DNA from: Jatrophihabitans sp035642535
GTDB taxonomy: Bacteria > Actinomycetota > Actinomycetes > Mycobacteriales > Jatrophihabitantaceae
Reading direction: 5' to 3'
DNA length: 64,000 bases
Assembly: GCA_035642535.1 (NCBI GenBank)
Contig: DASQSE010000124.1
Span: 62,001-126,000, forward strand
Positions 35,033-43,337 of this stretch are shown one piece after another (within the stretch, counting starts at the first letter, position 1; every line of letters starts with the position of its first letter). The notes beneath the pieces are model-generated. The model did no database searches, was not told where the DNA came from, and saw nothing but the letters and a program-made list of their open reading frames with translations. Both the position numbers and the translations under genes were made by a program.

Positions 35033-36528
35033 GCGCGCGGGTGGAGGTGCGGCGCGGCTTCTACCGCGACTCCGTCACGCTCCTGCAAGCCTCCGAAGCA
35101 GTCGCCGCGAGCCCAGGCGTGACCGCCGCGCTCGTCGCAATGGCGACATCGCTCAACCTCGAGTTGTACGAGCGTCTCGGCTTCGAGCCGGCAGCGATCG
35201 CCGACGCGACGCCGAACGACCTCCTGGTGGCCGTCCAGGGCGCGGACGACGCGGCCGTCGAGCGGGCGATCGCGCTGCTCGATGCGCGGTTCGCGGCATC
35301 GGCGCCGACGCACGGCTCGGACGGCTTCGGCGCTTCCGTCCCGGCACACACCACGACCTCCGCGCTACGGCAGGGCGGCACGCTGTCGCTCATCTCGCTG
35401 CCCGGCGCCCACGCCTTCGTCGAGGCGATGGACGCGGTGCAGGCGGGCAAGTCGGTGATGCTGTTCTCCGACAACGTGCCCGTCGAGCAGGAGATCCTGC
35501 TCAAGGACGAGGCAGCGCGGCACGGCGTCCTCGTGATGGGTCCGGACTGCGGCACCGCCGTCGTGGGCGGACTCGGACTGGGCTTCGCGAACGCGCTGCA
35601 GCCCGGGCCGGTGGGGATCGTGGCCGCGTCCGGCACCGGCGCGCAGCAGGTCAGCTGCCTGCTCGACGCGGCCGGCGTGGGCGTCACCGCCGTCCTCGGC
35701 ACCGGCGGCCGTGACCTCTCCGCCGCGGTCGGGGGACGCTCGACACTCGCCGCGATGGAGCTGCTCGACAAGCACCCGGGCACCGAATTGGCGGTGATCC
35801 TCTCCAAGCCGCCGGACCCGGCGGTCGCCGAGAAGATCCGCGCCGCAGCGGCCGCGATGGACACGCCCTCGCTCGTGGCGTTCGTCGGTCGCGGGCAGCG
35901 CGACCTCAGCGCCGTCACCGGCGACGTACTCGCCGCGCTCGGCGTCTCCGACGACGCACCCACCGAGTGGCCGGCGCCGTACGAGCGCGCGCCGCGCGGC
36001 GGGGCGATCCGCGGACTCTTCTCCGGCGGAACGCTGTGCGACGAGGCGATGGCGATCGCGTCCGACACGCTCGGGATGCCGATCCGGTCGAACACTCCGC
36101 TCGACAAGGAGTGGGCGCTCGGGCCGGATCTCCGCGCACCGGGTCATGTGATGATCGACTTCGGTGACGACCAGCTCACCCAAGGCCGGGCGCACCCGAT
36201 GATCGATCCGTCGCTGCGTCTCGAACGCATTGCCGAGGAGGCCGTCGATCCTGATTGCGCGGTGCTGCTGCTCGACATCGTGCTCGGCTACGGATCGCAC
36301 GCCGACCCGGCGACGCCGTTCGCGGCGGCGATCCGGAAGGCGCGCGAGCAGGCCGCAGCGGCCGGGCGAGACCTCGCCGTCGTCGTCGCACTCATCGGGT
36401 CGCGCGGCGATCCGCAGCACCGGGACGCGACGGCCGAGGCGCTCGTCGCAGCGGGCGCGAGCGTCCACCTTTCCAACGCCGCCGCAGCCAGGGTCGCGGT
36501 CGGCCTCATCGAGGGAGCGGTCCGATGA
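35029..36528 (+). CDS. fdrA: FdrA (AllF-like), predicted carbamoyltransferase subunit
   Basis: The 499-residue protein resembles succinyl-CoA synthetase in fold and has the FdrA landmarks: LISLPGAHAFVEAMDA, VMGPDCGTAVVGGLGLGFAN, IVAASGTGAQQVSCLLDAAG, GLFSGGTLCDEAM, and FGDDQLTQGRAHPMIDPSLR. Such acyl-phosphate-handling folds suit a carbamoyl-phosphate-forming enzyme. Together with DUF2877 and DUF1116 proteins it forms oxamic transcarbamylase in E. coli. It overlaps both neighbours by 4 bp (GTGA at its start, ATGA at its end), so the three subunits should be made in equal amounts. No membrane segment or signal is present, so it should be cytoplasmic. Confidence 0.88.
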   Translation: MSARVEVRRGFYRDSVTLLQASEAVAASPGVTAALVAMATSLNLELYERLGFEPAAIADATPNDLLVAVQGADDAAVERAIALLDARFAASAPTHGSDGFGASVPAHTTTSALRQGGTLSLISLPGAHAFVEAMDAVQAGKSVMLFSDNVPVEQEILLKDEAARHGVLVMGPDCGTAVVGGLGLGFANALQPGPVGIVAASGTGAQQVSCLLDAAGVGVTAVLGTGGRDLSAAVGGRSTLAAMELLDKHPGTELAVILSKPPDPAVAEKIRAAAAAMDTPSLVAFVGRGQRDLSAVTGDVLAALGVSDDAPTEWPAPYERAPRGGAIRGLFSGGTLCDEAMAIASDTLGMPIRSNTPLDKEWALGPDLRAPGHVMIDFGDDQLTQGRAHPMIDPSLRLERIAEEAVDPDCAVLLLDIVLGYGSHADPATPFAAAIRKAREQAAAAGRDLAVVVALIGSRGDPQHRDATAEALVAAGASVHLSNAAAARVAVGLIEGAVR

Positions 36529-37919
36529 TCACGCTCGAACTCGACGACGTGCCCGTCGTGGTCACCGCCGGCGTGCCGTTGTTCAGCGACGCGTTGACGC
36601 AGCAGGCTGCCGAACCGATCTCGGTCGACTGGGCGCCGCCCGCCGGCGGCGCTTCCGCCGACCTCGCCGCTATCGCCGCGGACCTGCGCGCCGCGGAGGC
36701 GACCGTTGAGTCCGCGCGCCGGCTCACCACCGCGCGCGCCCACTGGGTCGACGTCGTCCCGGCCCATGAGGCGCTCGGGCTGACCCGGGGCGAGTTCCTG
36801 CACGCCGGGCCACCGACCACCTGGGCGACCGCGTCCGGGCCGCTGCGTGGTGCGTTGATCGGCGCGATGATCTACGAGGGCCTGGCCGACAGCGTCGAGG
36901 AGGCCGAACGCCTCGGCGCCTCGGACGAGATTTCGCTGGCGCCGTGCCACTCGCGCGGCGCGGTCGGGCCGATGGCCGGCGTGGTCAGTGCCTCGATGCC
37001 CGTCTCGGTGCTGCACGACGAGGTGCACGGCAAGCGGGCGTACTGCACCCTCAACGAGGGCTTGGGCAAGGTGCTGCGCTTCGGTGCCTACGCACCGGAG
37101 GTCATCGAGCGGTTGCGCTGGATGGAGCACGTGCTCGGCCCGCTGCTGCGCTGGACGTTGCGCAAGAACGGCCCGGTCGACATCCCGAGCGTGCTCGCGC
37201 AGGCCCTGCAGATGGGCGACGAGGGGCACAACCGCAACCGCGCGGCGACATCTCTGCTGCTGCGCGAGATCACGCCTGCGCTGCTCGAGACCGAGGCATC
37301 GCGGGCGGACATCAAGGCGGTGTACCGGTTCATCTCCGGCAACGACCACTTCTTCCTGAACCTGTCGATGCCCGCCGGCAAGGCCGCCGCCGACGCGGCG
37401 CGCGACATCCCGGGTTCTCGGATGGTCGTCGCGATGGCGCGCAACGGCACGGACTTCGGCATCCAGGTCTCCGGCACCGGGGACGAGTGGTTCACCGCGC
37501 CGGCACCGGTCGTCGACGGCCTGTACTTCCCCGGCTTCAGTGCGAAGGACGCGAACCCGGATCTCGGCGACTCGACGATCACCGAGACGAGCGGGATCGG
37601 CGGGTTCGCCATGGCGGCCGCCCCGGCGATCGTGCGCTTCGTCGGCGGTGAGGCGGCCGACGCGCTGCGCAACACCTTGAGCATGTACGAGATCACCGTC
37701 GCCGAGCACCCGCTCTACCAGGTGCCGGTGCTCGGCTTCCGCGGCACGCCCAGCGGGATCGACGCCACCCTCGTCGTCCGCACCGGGATCGTCCCGGTCG
37801 TCAACACGGGCATCGCCGGGCGAGAGCCGGGTGTCGGTCAGGTCGGCGCCGGCCTGGTCACGCCGCCCATGTCGGTCTTCGTCGACGCAGTCCACGCGCT
37901 GGCGCAGCGAGTTCGGTAA
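36525..37919 (+). CDS. DUF1116 protein (AllG/YlbE-like), predicted carbamoyltransferase subunit
   Basis: The 464-residue protein has the DUF1116 landmarks: TTWATASGPLRGALIGAMIYEGL, SLAPCHSRGAVGPMAGVVSASMPV, QMGDEGHNRNRAATSLLLREI, ISGNDHFFLNLSMPAGKA, and the late GTPSGIDATLVVRTG. This is the large partner of FdrA in the E. coli oxamic transcarbamylase. The ATG at 36525 overlaps the fdrA stop. The molybdenum hydroxylase genes start 12 bp later behind a fresh AAGGAG site, so the transferase and oxidase parts are one operon with separately initiated translation. Confidence 0.88.
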   Translation: MITLELDDVPVVVTAGVPLFSDALTQQAAEPISVDWAPPAGGASADLAAIAADLRAAEATVESARRLTTARAHWVDVVPAHEALGLTRGEFLHAGPPTTWATASGPLRGALIGAMIYEGLADSVEEAERLGASDEISLAPCHSRGAVGPMAGVVSASMPVSVLHDEVHGKRAYCTLNEGLGKVLRFGAYAPEVIERLRWMEHVLGPLLRWTLRKNGPVDIPSVLAQALQMGDEGHNRNRAATSLLLREITPALLETEASRADIKAVYRFISGNDHFFLNLSMPAGKAAADAARDIPGSRMVVAMARNGTDFGIQVSGTGDEWFTAPAPVVDGLYFPGFSAKDANPDLGDSTITETSGIGGFAMAAAPAIVRFVGGEAADALRNTLSMYEITVAEHPLYQVPVLGFRGTPSGIDATLVVRTGIVPVVNTGIAGREPGVGQVGAGLVTPPMSVFVDAVHALAQRVR

Positions 37920-37931
37920 GGAGCAACAGGC

Positions 37932-38753
37932 ATGACGCAATTCAAATACCGCGCACCGCTCGCGCGCGCCGAGCTGCTCGACCTCATCGCGCAGCACGAG
38001 GCAGTCCGGATCCTCGCCGGCGGCACCGATCTGCTCGTCGACGTCCGCAACGGCTTCGCGCGTCCGGAGGTGGTGGTCGACATCAAACGCGTCGACGGCC
38101 TACGCGACATCAAGATGCGTCCGTCCGACGCCGCCCTGGTGATCGGCGCCGCGGCGACCATCAACGACGTGCTGCGCAGCGAAGCGATTCGCGAGGGCTA
38201 CCCATTGCTGGCGGCCTGCGCGGAGGATCTCGCGTCGTATCAGATCCGCAACCGCGCAACGGTCGTCGGGAACATCGTCAACGCCTCGCCGTGCTCGGAC
38301 ATGGCGCCCGGGTTGCTTTGCCTGCAGGCGAACGTGGTCGTCTCGTCGCAGCGCGGCGAGCGGGTCGTTCCGCTGCACCAGTTCTTCACCGGCGTGAAGA
38401 AGACCGTGTTGGAGCACGACGAGGTGCTCGAGCGAATCGTCGTGCCGGCGCAGAATGCCGGCGCGCGGGGCGGCTACCGCAAGCTCAAGAGGATCAAGGG
38501 GCACGACCTCGGCATCGTCGGCGTCGCGCTGTTCGAACTCGACGGCTGCTTGCGGCTGGGCATCAGCTCGGCGGCGCCGACGCCAGTGCTGGTGGACGGG
38601 TTGTCGACGGACATGCCGGCTGACGAGATCGTCGCCGCGGCACGTGCCGCGATCAGCCCGATCAGCGACGTGCGGTGCAGCGCCGAATACCGCGCGTTCA
38701 TGGTCGAAACCTATGTCCGAAGGCTCCTGAACGAATTGGTGGAGGTGGCGTGA
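37932..38753 (+). CDS. Molybdenum hydroxylase, FAD-binding subunit
   Basis: The 273-residue protein is a medium (FAD) subunit of the xanthine dehydrogenase family: AGGTDLLVDVRNG (about 29-41) and IRNRATVVGNIVNASPCSDMAP (about 109-130) hold the flavin, and a CO-dehydrogenase-type C-terminal domain follows. Electrons taken from the substrate at the molybdenum site pass through iron-sulfur clusters to this FAD. It is the first of three subunit genes (FAD, 2Fe-2S, Mo). Its stop overlaps the next start by 1 bp (TGATG). Confidence 0.92.
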   Translation: MTQFKYRAPLARAELLDLIAQHEAVRILAGGTDLLVDVRNGFARPEVVVDIKRVDGLRDIKMRPSDAALVIGAAATINDVLRSEAIREGYPLLAACAEDLASYQIRNRATVVGNIVNASPCSDMAPGLLCLQANVVVSSQRGERVVPLHQFFTGVKKTVLEHDEVLERIVVPAQNAGARGGYRKLKRIKGHDLGIVGVALFELDGCLRLGISSAAPTPVLVDGLSTDMPADEIVAAARAAISPISDVRCSAEYRAFMVETYVRRLLNELVEVA

Positions 38754-39244
38754 TGCGTGTGACGCTCACAGTCAACGGTCGGCCCTACGAGCGGGACGTC
38801 GACGAGCACCACACGCTGCTGTCGCTGCTGCGTGACGGGCTCGGGCTGACGGGTACGAAGGAGGGCTGCGCCGCCGGAGAGTGCGGAGCCTGCACAGTCT
38901 TCCTCAACGGCGAGACCGTGAACTCGTGCATGGTCCTGGCCGCGGAGGCCGACGGTGCGACCGTCCAGACGGTCGAGGGAGAGGCGGCCGGCGGCGAGCT
39001 GTCGCCGATCCAACAGGCGCTCGCCCGTCACCAGGCCGTGCAATGCGGCTTCTGCACGGGCGGCATGGTCATGTCGATCCGCGAACTGCTCGCGCGCAAG
39101 CCGCAGCCGAGCGTCGAGGACATCAAGGAAGGCATCGAGGGCAACTTCTGCCGCTGCACCGGATACCAGCAGATCATCGAAGCGGTGCTCGACGTGTCCG
39201 GGCAGTTGACTCCTGCGACGAAGGGGGAGTTGAAGCATGTCTGA
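38753..39244 (+). CDS. Molybdenum hydroxylase, 2Fe-2S subunit
   Basis: The 163-residue small subunit carries both clusters of the family. Cys39, Cys44, Cys47 and Cys59 form the plant-ferredoxin-type site; Cys98, Cys101, Cys133 and Cys135 (CGFCTGGM and CRCTGY) form the helical site near the molybdenum cofactor. Size and spacing are standard. The gene overlaps the FAD subunit gene by 1 bp and the Mo subunit gene by 8 bp. Confidence 0.95.
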   Translation: MRVTLTVNGRPYERDVDEHHTLLSLLRDGLGLTGTKEGCAAGECGACTVFLNGETVNSCMVLAAEADGATVQTVEGEAAGGELSPIQQALARHQAVQCGFCTGGMVMSIRELLARKPQPSVEDIKEGIEGNFCRCTGYQQIIEAVLDVSGQLTPATKGELKHV

Positions 39245-41660
39245 GCTGGTCGCAAACGAACAACTCACAGTTGTCGGCAAGGACGTCCCGCGTCTCGAGG
39301 CGGCCGACAAGTTGACCGGCGCCGCGCAGTACGCGAGCGATCTCGTGCTGCCCGGGATGCTGCACGCCAAGATCAAGGGCAGTCCGCACGCGCGGGCGAA
39401 GATCCTGCGCATCGACACGTCCAAGGCCGAGAAGCTGGTCGGCGTGCATGCCGTTCTCACCGGCCACGACCTCGACTACAAGCTCGGCCTCTACGTCGTG
39501 GACAAGGACATCATCGCCAAGGACGAGGTGCGCCACTACGGCGAGGCGGTGGCTGCGGTGGCCGCCGAGACGGCCGACATCGCCGCGCGGGCGCTCGAGC
39601 TCATCGACGTTGAGTACGAGCCGCTGCCGCCCGTCCTGAACCACGTCGCGGCGCTCGCCCCCGACGCGCCACTCGTGCACCCGAACCTGGGCGAGTACGG
39701 CTACGTCGAGGCGGCGTTCACACCGCAGCCGGGCAGCAACGTCGCCAACCTCAGCAAGCTGCGCAAGGGCGACGTCGAGAAGGGCTTCGCCGAGGCGGAG
39801 TGGATCATCGAGCGTGAATACACCAACCCGTCGGTCCAGCACGTGCCGATGGAAACGCACGTCACGGTCGCGGAGTGGCGGGTCGGCGACGACGTCACGA
39901 TCTGGTCGAGCGCGCAATCGCCGTTCACCGTCCGCAACCTGTTCTGCTATGCGTTCAAGCTGCCGCTGAACAAGGTGCGCGTGATCATTCCGCACGTCGG
40001 CGGCGGATTCGGCGGCAAGGCGGGCATCCACCTCGAGCCGCTGGCGGCGTGCCTCTCGCGCAAGGCCGGTGGTCGGCCGGTGAAGCTGCAGGCCACCCGC
40101 GAGGAGGAGTTCAGCCTGCTGCCGTGCCGCAGCGCGCTGACCTACCGGATCAAGACCGGTGTCCGCGCGGACGGCCGGATCGTCGCCCAGCAGATGACGA
40201 TGTTCTGGGACGCCGGCGCCTACGCCGACTACGCGGTCAACGTCACGCGCGCGTCGGGTTACTCCGCGGCCGGGCCGTACGACATCCCGAACGCATGGTT
40301 GGACGCCTACACGATCTACACCAACAAGCCGTACGGGACGGCATACCGCGGCTTCGGGCACGTCGAGTTCTTCTGGGGCCTGGAGCGGCACATGCAACTC
40401 GTCGCCGAGGCGATCGGCATGGATCCGCTCGACTTCCGGCGCAAGAACCTGCTGTACCCGGGTTCGCGGACGCTGACCGGCGAGACCATCACCGAGCACA
40501 CCGGCAACCCGCGCAAGTGCCTGGACGTCGTCGCCGAGTCCATCGGCTACGGCAGCCTCACCGCCGAGGAGTACGAGTACGAGCGGCGCACCGGGCACAA
40601 GATCGGCAAGGGCGTCGCGACGCTGCACAAGGCGCCGGCCATGCCGCCGTTCACCGGGACCGCAACCGTCGTGAAGATGAATTCGGACGGCACCGTGCTG
40701 GTCAACCTGTCGCTGACCGAGATCGGGCAGGGCTCGGCAACCGCGCTCGCCCAGATCGCGGCCGAGCGGCTGCGCTTCCCGATCGAGAAGGTCAAGGTCA
40801 CGATCGAGAAGGACACCGACCGCGACCCGTACGACTGGCAGACGGTGGCCTCCAAGGGCCTGATCCTCTCCGGCAACGCGACCGTGCTGGCGTGTGACGA
40901 CCTGCTCAAGCACGCGTACGCGGACGCCGCGCAGATCCTGCGTGCCGAGGCGATCGACCTCGACCACGACGGGGAGAAGATCTTCCTCAAGCACCGGCCG
41001 GACCAGTCGGTGACCTTCGCCGAACTCGCGATCGGCTACGCCTATCCGGACGGCAACGCGATCGGTGGACCGCTCGTCGGCGTCGGCCGCTACGTCGCCC
41101 AGGGCCTGTCCAACCTCGACAAGGAGACCGGGCAGGGGCTGCCCGCGCTCGACTGGACCTACGGTGCGCACGGCGTGATCGTCGATGTCGACCCGGTGAC
41201 CGGCGAGTTCTCGGTACGCAAGATCGCGTCGGTCTTCGACGTCGGCAAGGCGGTCAACCCCGGGCTGGTGCGCGGCCAGTGCATCGGCGGGATGATCCAG
41301 GGCCTCGGTACCGCGCTGTGCGAGGGCTACATCTACGACGAGCAGGGCCGGCTGCTCAACCCGTCCTTCACCGACAACAAGATCCCGACGGCGAAGGACC
41401 TGCCCGACGAGATCGAGAGCATCGTCGTCGAAACGCCGCAGCTCGACGGGCCGTACGGCGCCCGCGGCGTGGGGGAGCACCCGATGATCTCGGTCGCCCC
41501 GGCGATCGGCAACGCGATCCACCAGGCGCTCGGCGTCGAACTGCTGCACATGCCGATCCGCGCGGAGGACGTGTGGCGGGCGATGCACGAGAAGGAGCCG
41601 ATCGACAACTGGATCACCAAGTCGCCGGCCGGCCACTGCCGCTCAGTGAAGGTCGGGTGA
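39237..41660 (+). CDS. Molybdenum hydroxylase, Mo-cofactor subunit; predicted uracil/thymine dehydrogenase
   Basis: The 807-residue large subunit has the family marks VGGGFGGKAG (near 252), TAYRGFGHVEF (near 369), TEIGQGSATALAQ, and GARGVGEHP with the catalytic Glu (near 745). The enzyme class hydroxylates N-heterocycles with oxygen from water. Its two companion subunits precede it and carbamate kinase follows. Because the only ring-opening enzyme in the cluster is a barbiturase-family hydrolase and the permease is uracil-type, I predict oxidation of uracil to barbiturate (and thymine to 5-methylbarbiturate). A purine or nicotinate substrate cannot be excluded from sequence. No cofactor-maturation (XdhC-like) gene is adjacent. 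Confidence 0.88.
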   Translation: MSELVANEQLTVVGKDVPRLEAADKLTGAAQYASDLVLPGMLHAKIKGSPHARAKILRIDTSKAEKLVGVHAVLTGHDLDYKLGLYVVDKDIIAKDEVRHYGEAVAAVAAETADIAARALELIDVEYEPLPPVLNHVAALAPDAPLVHPNLGEYGYVEAAFTPQPGSNVANLSKLRKGDVEKGFAEAEWIIEREYTNPSVQHVPMETHVTVAEWRVGDDVTIWSSAQSPFTVRNLFCYAFKLPLNKVRVIIPHVGGGFGGKAGIHLEPLAACLSRKAGGRPVKLQATREEEFSLLPCRSALTYRIKTGVRADGRIVAQQMTMFWDAGAYADYAVNVTRASGYSAAGPYDIPNAWLDAYTIYTNKPYGTAYRGFGHVEFFWGLERHMQLVAEAIGMDPLDFRRKNLLYPGSRTLTGETITEHTGNPRKCLDVVAESIGYGSLTAEEYEYERRTGHKIGKGVATLHKAPAMPPFTGTATVVKMNSDGTVLVNLSLTEIGQGSATALAQIAAERLRFPIEKVKVTIEKDTDRDPYDWQTVASKGLILSGNATVLACDDLLKHAYADAAQILRAEAIDLDHDGEKIFLKHRPDQSVTFAELAIGYAYPDGNAIGGPLVGVGRYVAQGLSNLDKETGQGLPALDWTYGAHGVIVDVDPVTGEFSVRKIASVFDVGKAVNPGLVRGQCIGGMIQGLGTALCEGYIYDEQGRLLNPSFTDNKIPTAKDLPDEIESIVVETPQLDGPYGARGVGEHPMISVAPAIGNAIHQALGVELLHMPIRAEDVWRAMHEKEPIDNWITKSPAGHCRSVKVG

Positions 41661-41665
41661 TCGCG

Positions 41666-42604
41666 ATGCGTTCCGTCGTCGCCCTGGGCGGCAACGCCAT
41701 GACCGCGCGCGATGGCAACGCGCGGCCCGAAGACCAGCAGGAAGCCGTCGAGCGGACGGTGCCGCACATCGCGGCGCTCGTCGCTGCCGGTCACGAGGTC
41801 GTCGTGACGCACGGCAACGGCCCGCAGGTCGGCAATCTCCTCGTGAAGAACGAGATCGCCGCCTCGGTGGTGCCGCCCGTGCCACTGGACTGGTGCGACG
41901 CGCAGACGCAGGGCACCATCGGAGCGCTGATCATGAACGCGCTCGGCCGCTCGCTGGTCGAGCGTGGCCTGCCGCCGAAGGTCGCCGCCCTCGTGTCGCG
42001 CACCCTCGTGGACCCGGCCGACCCGGCGTTCGCGCACCCCACCAAGCCGATCGGCCGGTTCCTGCCGGCCGAGGAGGCGGCCGCCCTCATCGCGCACGGC
42101 GAGATCTGGGAGGACCGCGGCTCGAAGGGCTGGCGGCGCGTCGTCCCGTCTCCGGAGCCACGCAGCTGCGTCGACAGCGAGGCTGCGCGCGTCCTGCTCG
42201 AGGCGGGTTTTGTCGTGACGAGCGGCGGCGGTGGCGGGATCCCGGTCGTCCCCGCAGGTGACGGTGGCTACGCAGGCGTCGAGGCGGTGATCGACAAGGA
42301 CCTGACGGCAGCGATGCTCGCCGACGCGTTGGACGCCGAGGCGCTGATCATCGCCACCGACGTGGACGCGGTGCTGCTCGGCTGGGAGACGGCGCAGGCG
42401 ACGCCGCTCGGTCACGTCACGACCACCGAGATGCGCAAGCACATCGCGGCCGGCGAATTCCCGAGCGGCAGCATGCTCCCTAAGGTGGAGGCCGCTTGCC
42501 GGTTCGCAGAGTCCGGAGTCGGCCGGTTCGCAGTGATCACGTCGTTGGAGTGCATCGAGGAGGGCCTCGCCGGACGGGCCGGGACGGTCATCACGGCTCC
42601 GTAG
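41666..42604 (+). CDS. arcC: Carbamate kinase
   Basis: The 312-residue protein has the carbamate kinase landmarks VVALGGNAM at the N-terminus, VTHGNGPQVGNLLVKNE, SGGGGGIPVV and AVIDKDLTAAMLA. It converts carbamoyl phosphate and ADP to ATP, ammonia and bicarbonate. I use ATG 41666 (MRSVVALGGNA, the usual family start); a GTG at 41657 overlaps the upstream stop and is possible. There is no arginine deiminase or ornithine transcarbamylase nearby, so the carbamoyl phosphate must come from another reaction. The FdrA/DUF1116/DUF2877 transferase in the same operon is the obvious source. Confidence 0.93.
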   Translation: MRSVVALGGNAMTARDGNARPEDQQEAVERTVPHIAALVAAGHEVVVTHGNGPQVGNLLVKNEIAASVVPPVPLDWCDAQTQGTIGALIMNALGRSLVERGLPPKVAALVSRTLVDPADPAFAHPTKPIGRFLPAEEAAALIAHGEIWEDRGSKGWRRVVPSPEPRSCVDSEAARVLLEAGFVVTSGGGGGIPVVPAGDGGYAGVEAVIDKDLTAAMLADALDAEALIIATDVDAVLLGWETAQATPLGHVTTTEMRKHIAAGEFPSGSMLPKVEAACRFAESGVGRFAVITSLECIEEGLAGRAGTVITAP

Positions 42605-42623
42605 CTGCTAGCAGAATGGGTTG

Positions 42624-43310
42624 ATGGCCGCTGTCATCGCCTTCGACGTCAACGAGACGCTGCTCGATCTTCACGCGCTGGACGCCACCTTCGAAGAGGT
42701 GTTCGGCGACCCAGCCGTGCGCGGTCAGTGGTTCGCACAGATGCTGCAGCTCTCGTTCGTCGGCGGGTTGACCGGGCAGTACGTCGACTTCGGTACTGCG
42801 CAGCGGGCGGCGCTGCGCATGGTCGCCGAGCGGCTCGGACATCACGTCGGCGCCGAGCAGGTCGACGACATCGTGGGTCGAATGTCCACGCTGCCACCTC
42901 ATCCGGAAGTGCCTTCCGCGCTCGATGCGTTGCGAGCCGCACCGCTGCAAGTCGTCGCGCTGACGAACTCGGTGCAGGACGTTGCCGAGGCACAGCTGCG
43001 CAACGCCGGGATCGCCGGGTATTTCGACAGGATCATGTCGGCGGACAATGTGCAGCGGCTCAAGCCGGCACCGGAGCCGTATCACGCAGTGGCCCGCGCG
43101 TTCGAGGTCGAACCGGCGCAGGTGCGGCTCGTGGCCGCGCACTCGTGGGACGTGTCGGGTGCCATGGCGGCCGGCTGTCAGGCCGCGTTCGTTGCTCGGC
43201 CCGGCATGGTGCTGAGCCCGATCGGCGGCCGACCGGACATCGTCGAGCCGGACATCGCCGGTGTCGTTCGCACGATCCTTGCCGTTGACGCGCCGGCCGG
43301 GGACGACTAG
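42624..43310 (+). CDS. HAD-superfamily haloacid dehalogenase type II-like protein
   Basis: The 228-residue protein has the HAD nucleophile Asp8 in FDVNETLLDL, motif II in VALTNS, and the lysine of motif III in RLKPAPEPY. These agree with type II L-2-haloacid dehalogenase-like proteins, which act on small 2-substituted acids, but many members are phosphatases of unknown target. It starts 19 bp after carbamate kinase on the same strand and may be the next gene of the operon. A link to the pyrimidine route is not evident. Confidence 0.82.
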   Translation: MAAVIAFDVNETLLDLHALDATFEEVFGDPAVRGQWFAQMLQLSFVGGLTGQYVDFGTAQRAALRMVAERLGHHVGAEQVDDIVGRMSTLPPHPEVPSALDALRAAPLQVVALTNSVQDVAEAQLRNAGIAGYFDRIMSADNVQRLKPAPEPYHAVARAFEVEPAQVRLVAAHSWDVSGAMAAGCQAAFVARPGMVLSPIGGRPDIVEPDIAGVVRTILAVDAPAGDD

Positions 43311-43337
43311 GCCGTCCGCGGGTCGTAGCGTTCCGTT

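Noticed and set aside
39174..41636. Very long open frame (820 codons) on the minus strand opposite the Mo subunit gene
   Set aside because: Its composition is Arg/Val/Asp-rich with no domain, and it mirrors the codons of the well-supported Mo subunit. It is a GC-driven antisense shadow, as are similar frames at 16527-19274, 52674-55277 and 59894-62926.
30520..42604. Reading of the cluster as purine/allantoin degradation
   Set aside because: Xanthine dehydrogenase-like genes plus FdrA and carbamate kinase would allow it, but the permease has the uracil-type motif, the ring opener is of barbiturase type, and all allantoin enzymes are missing.
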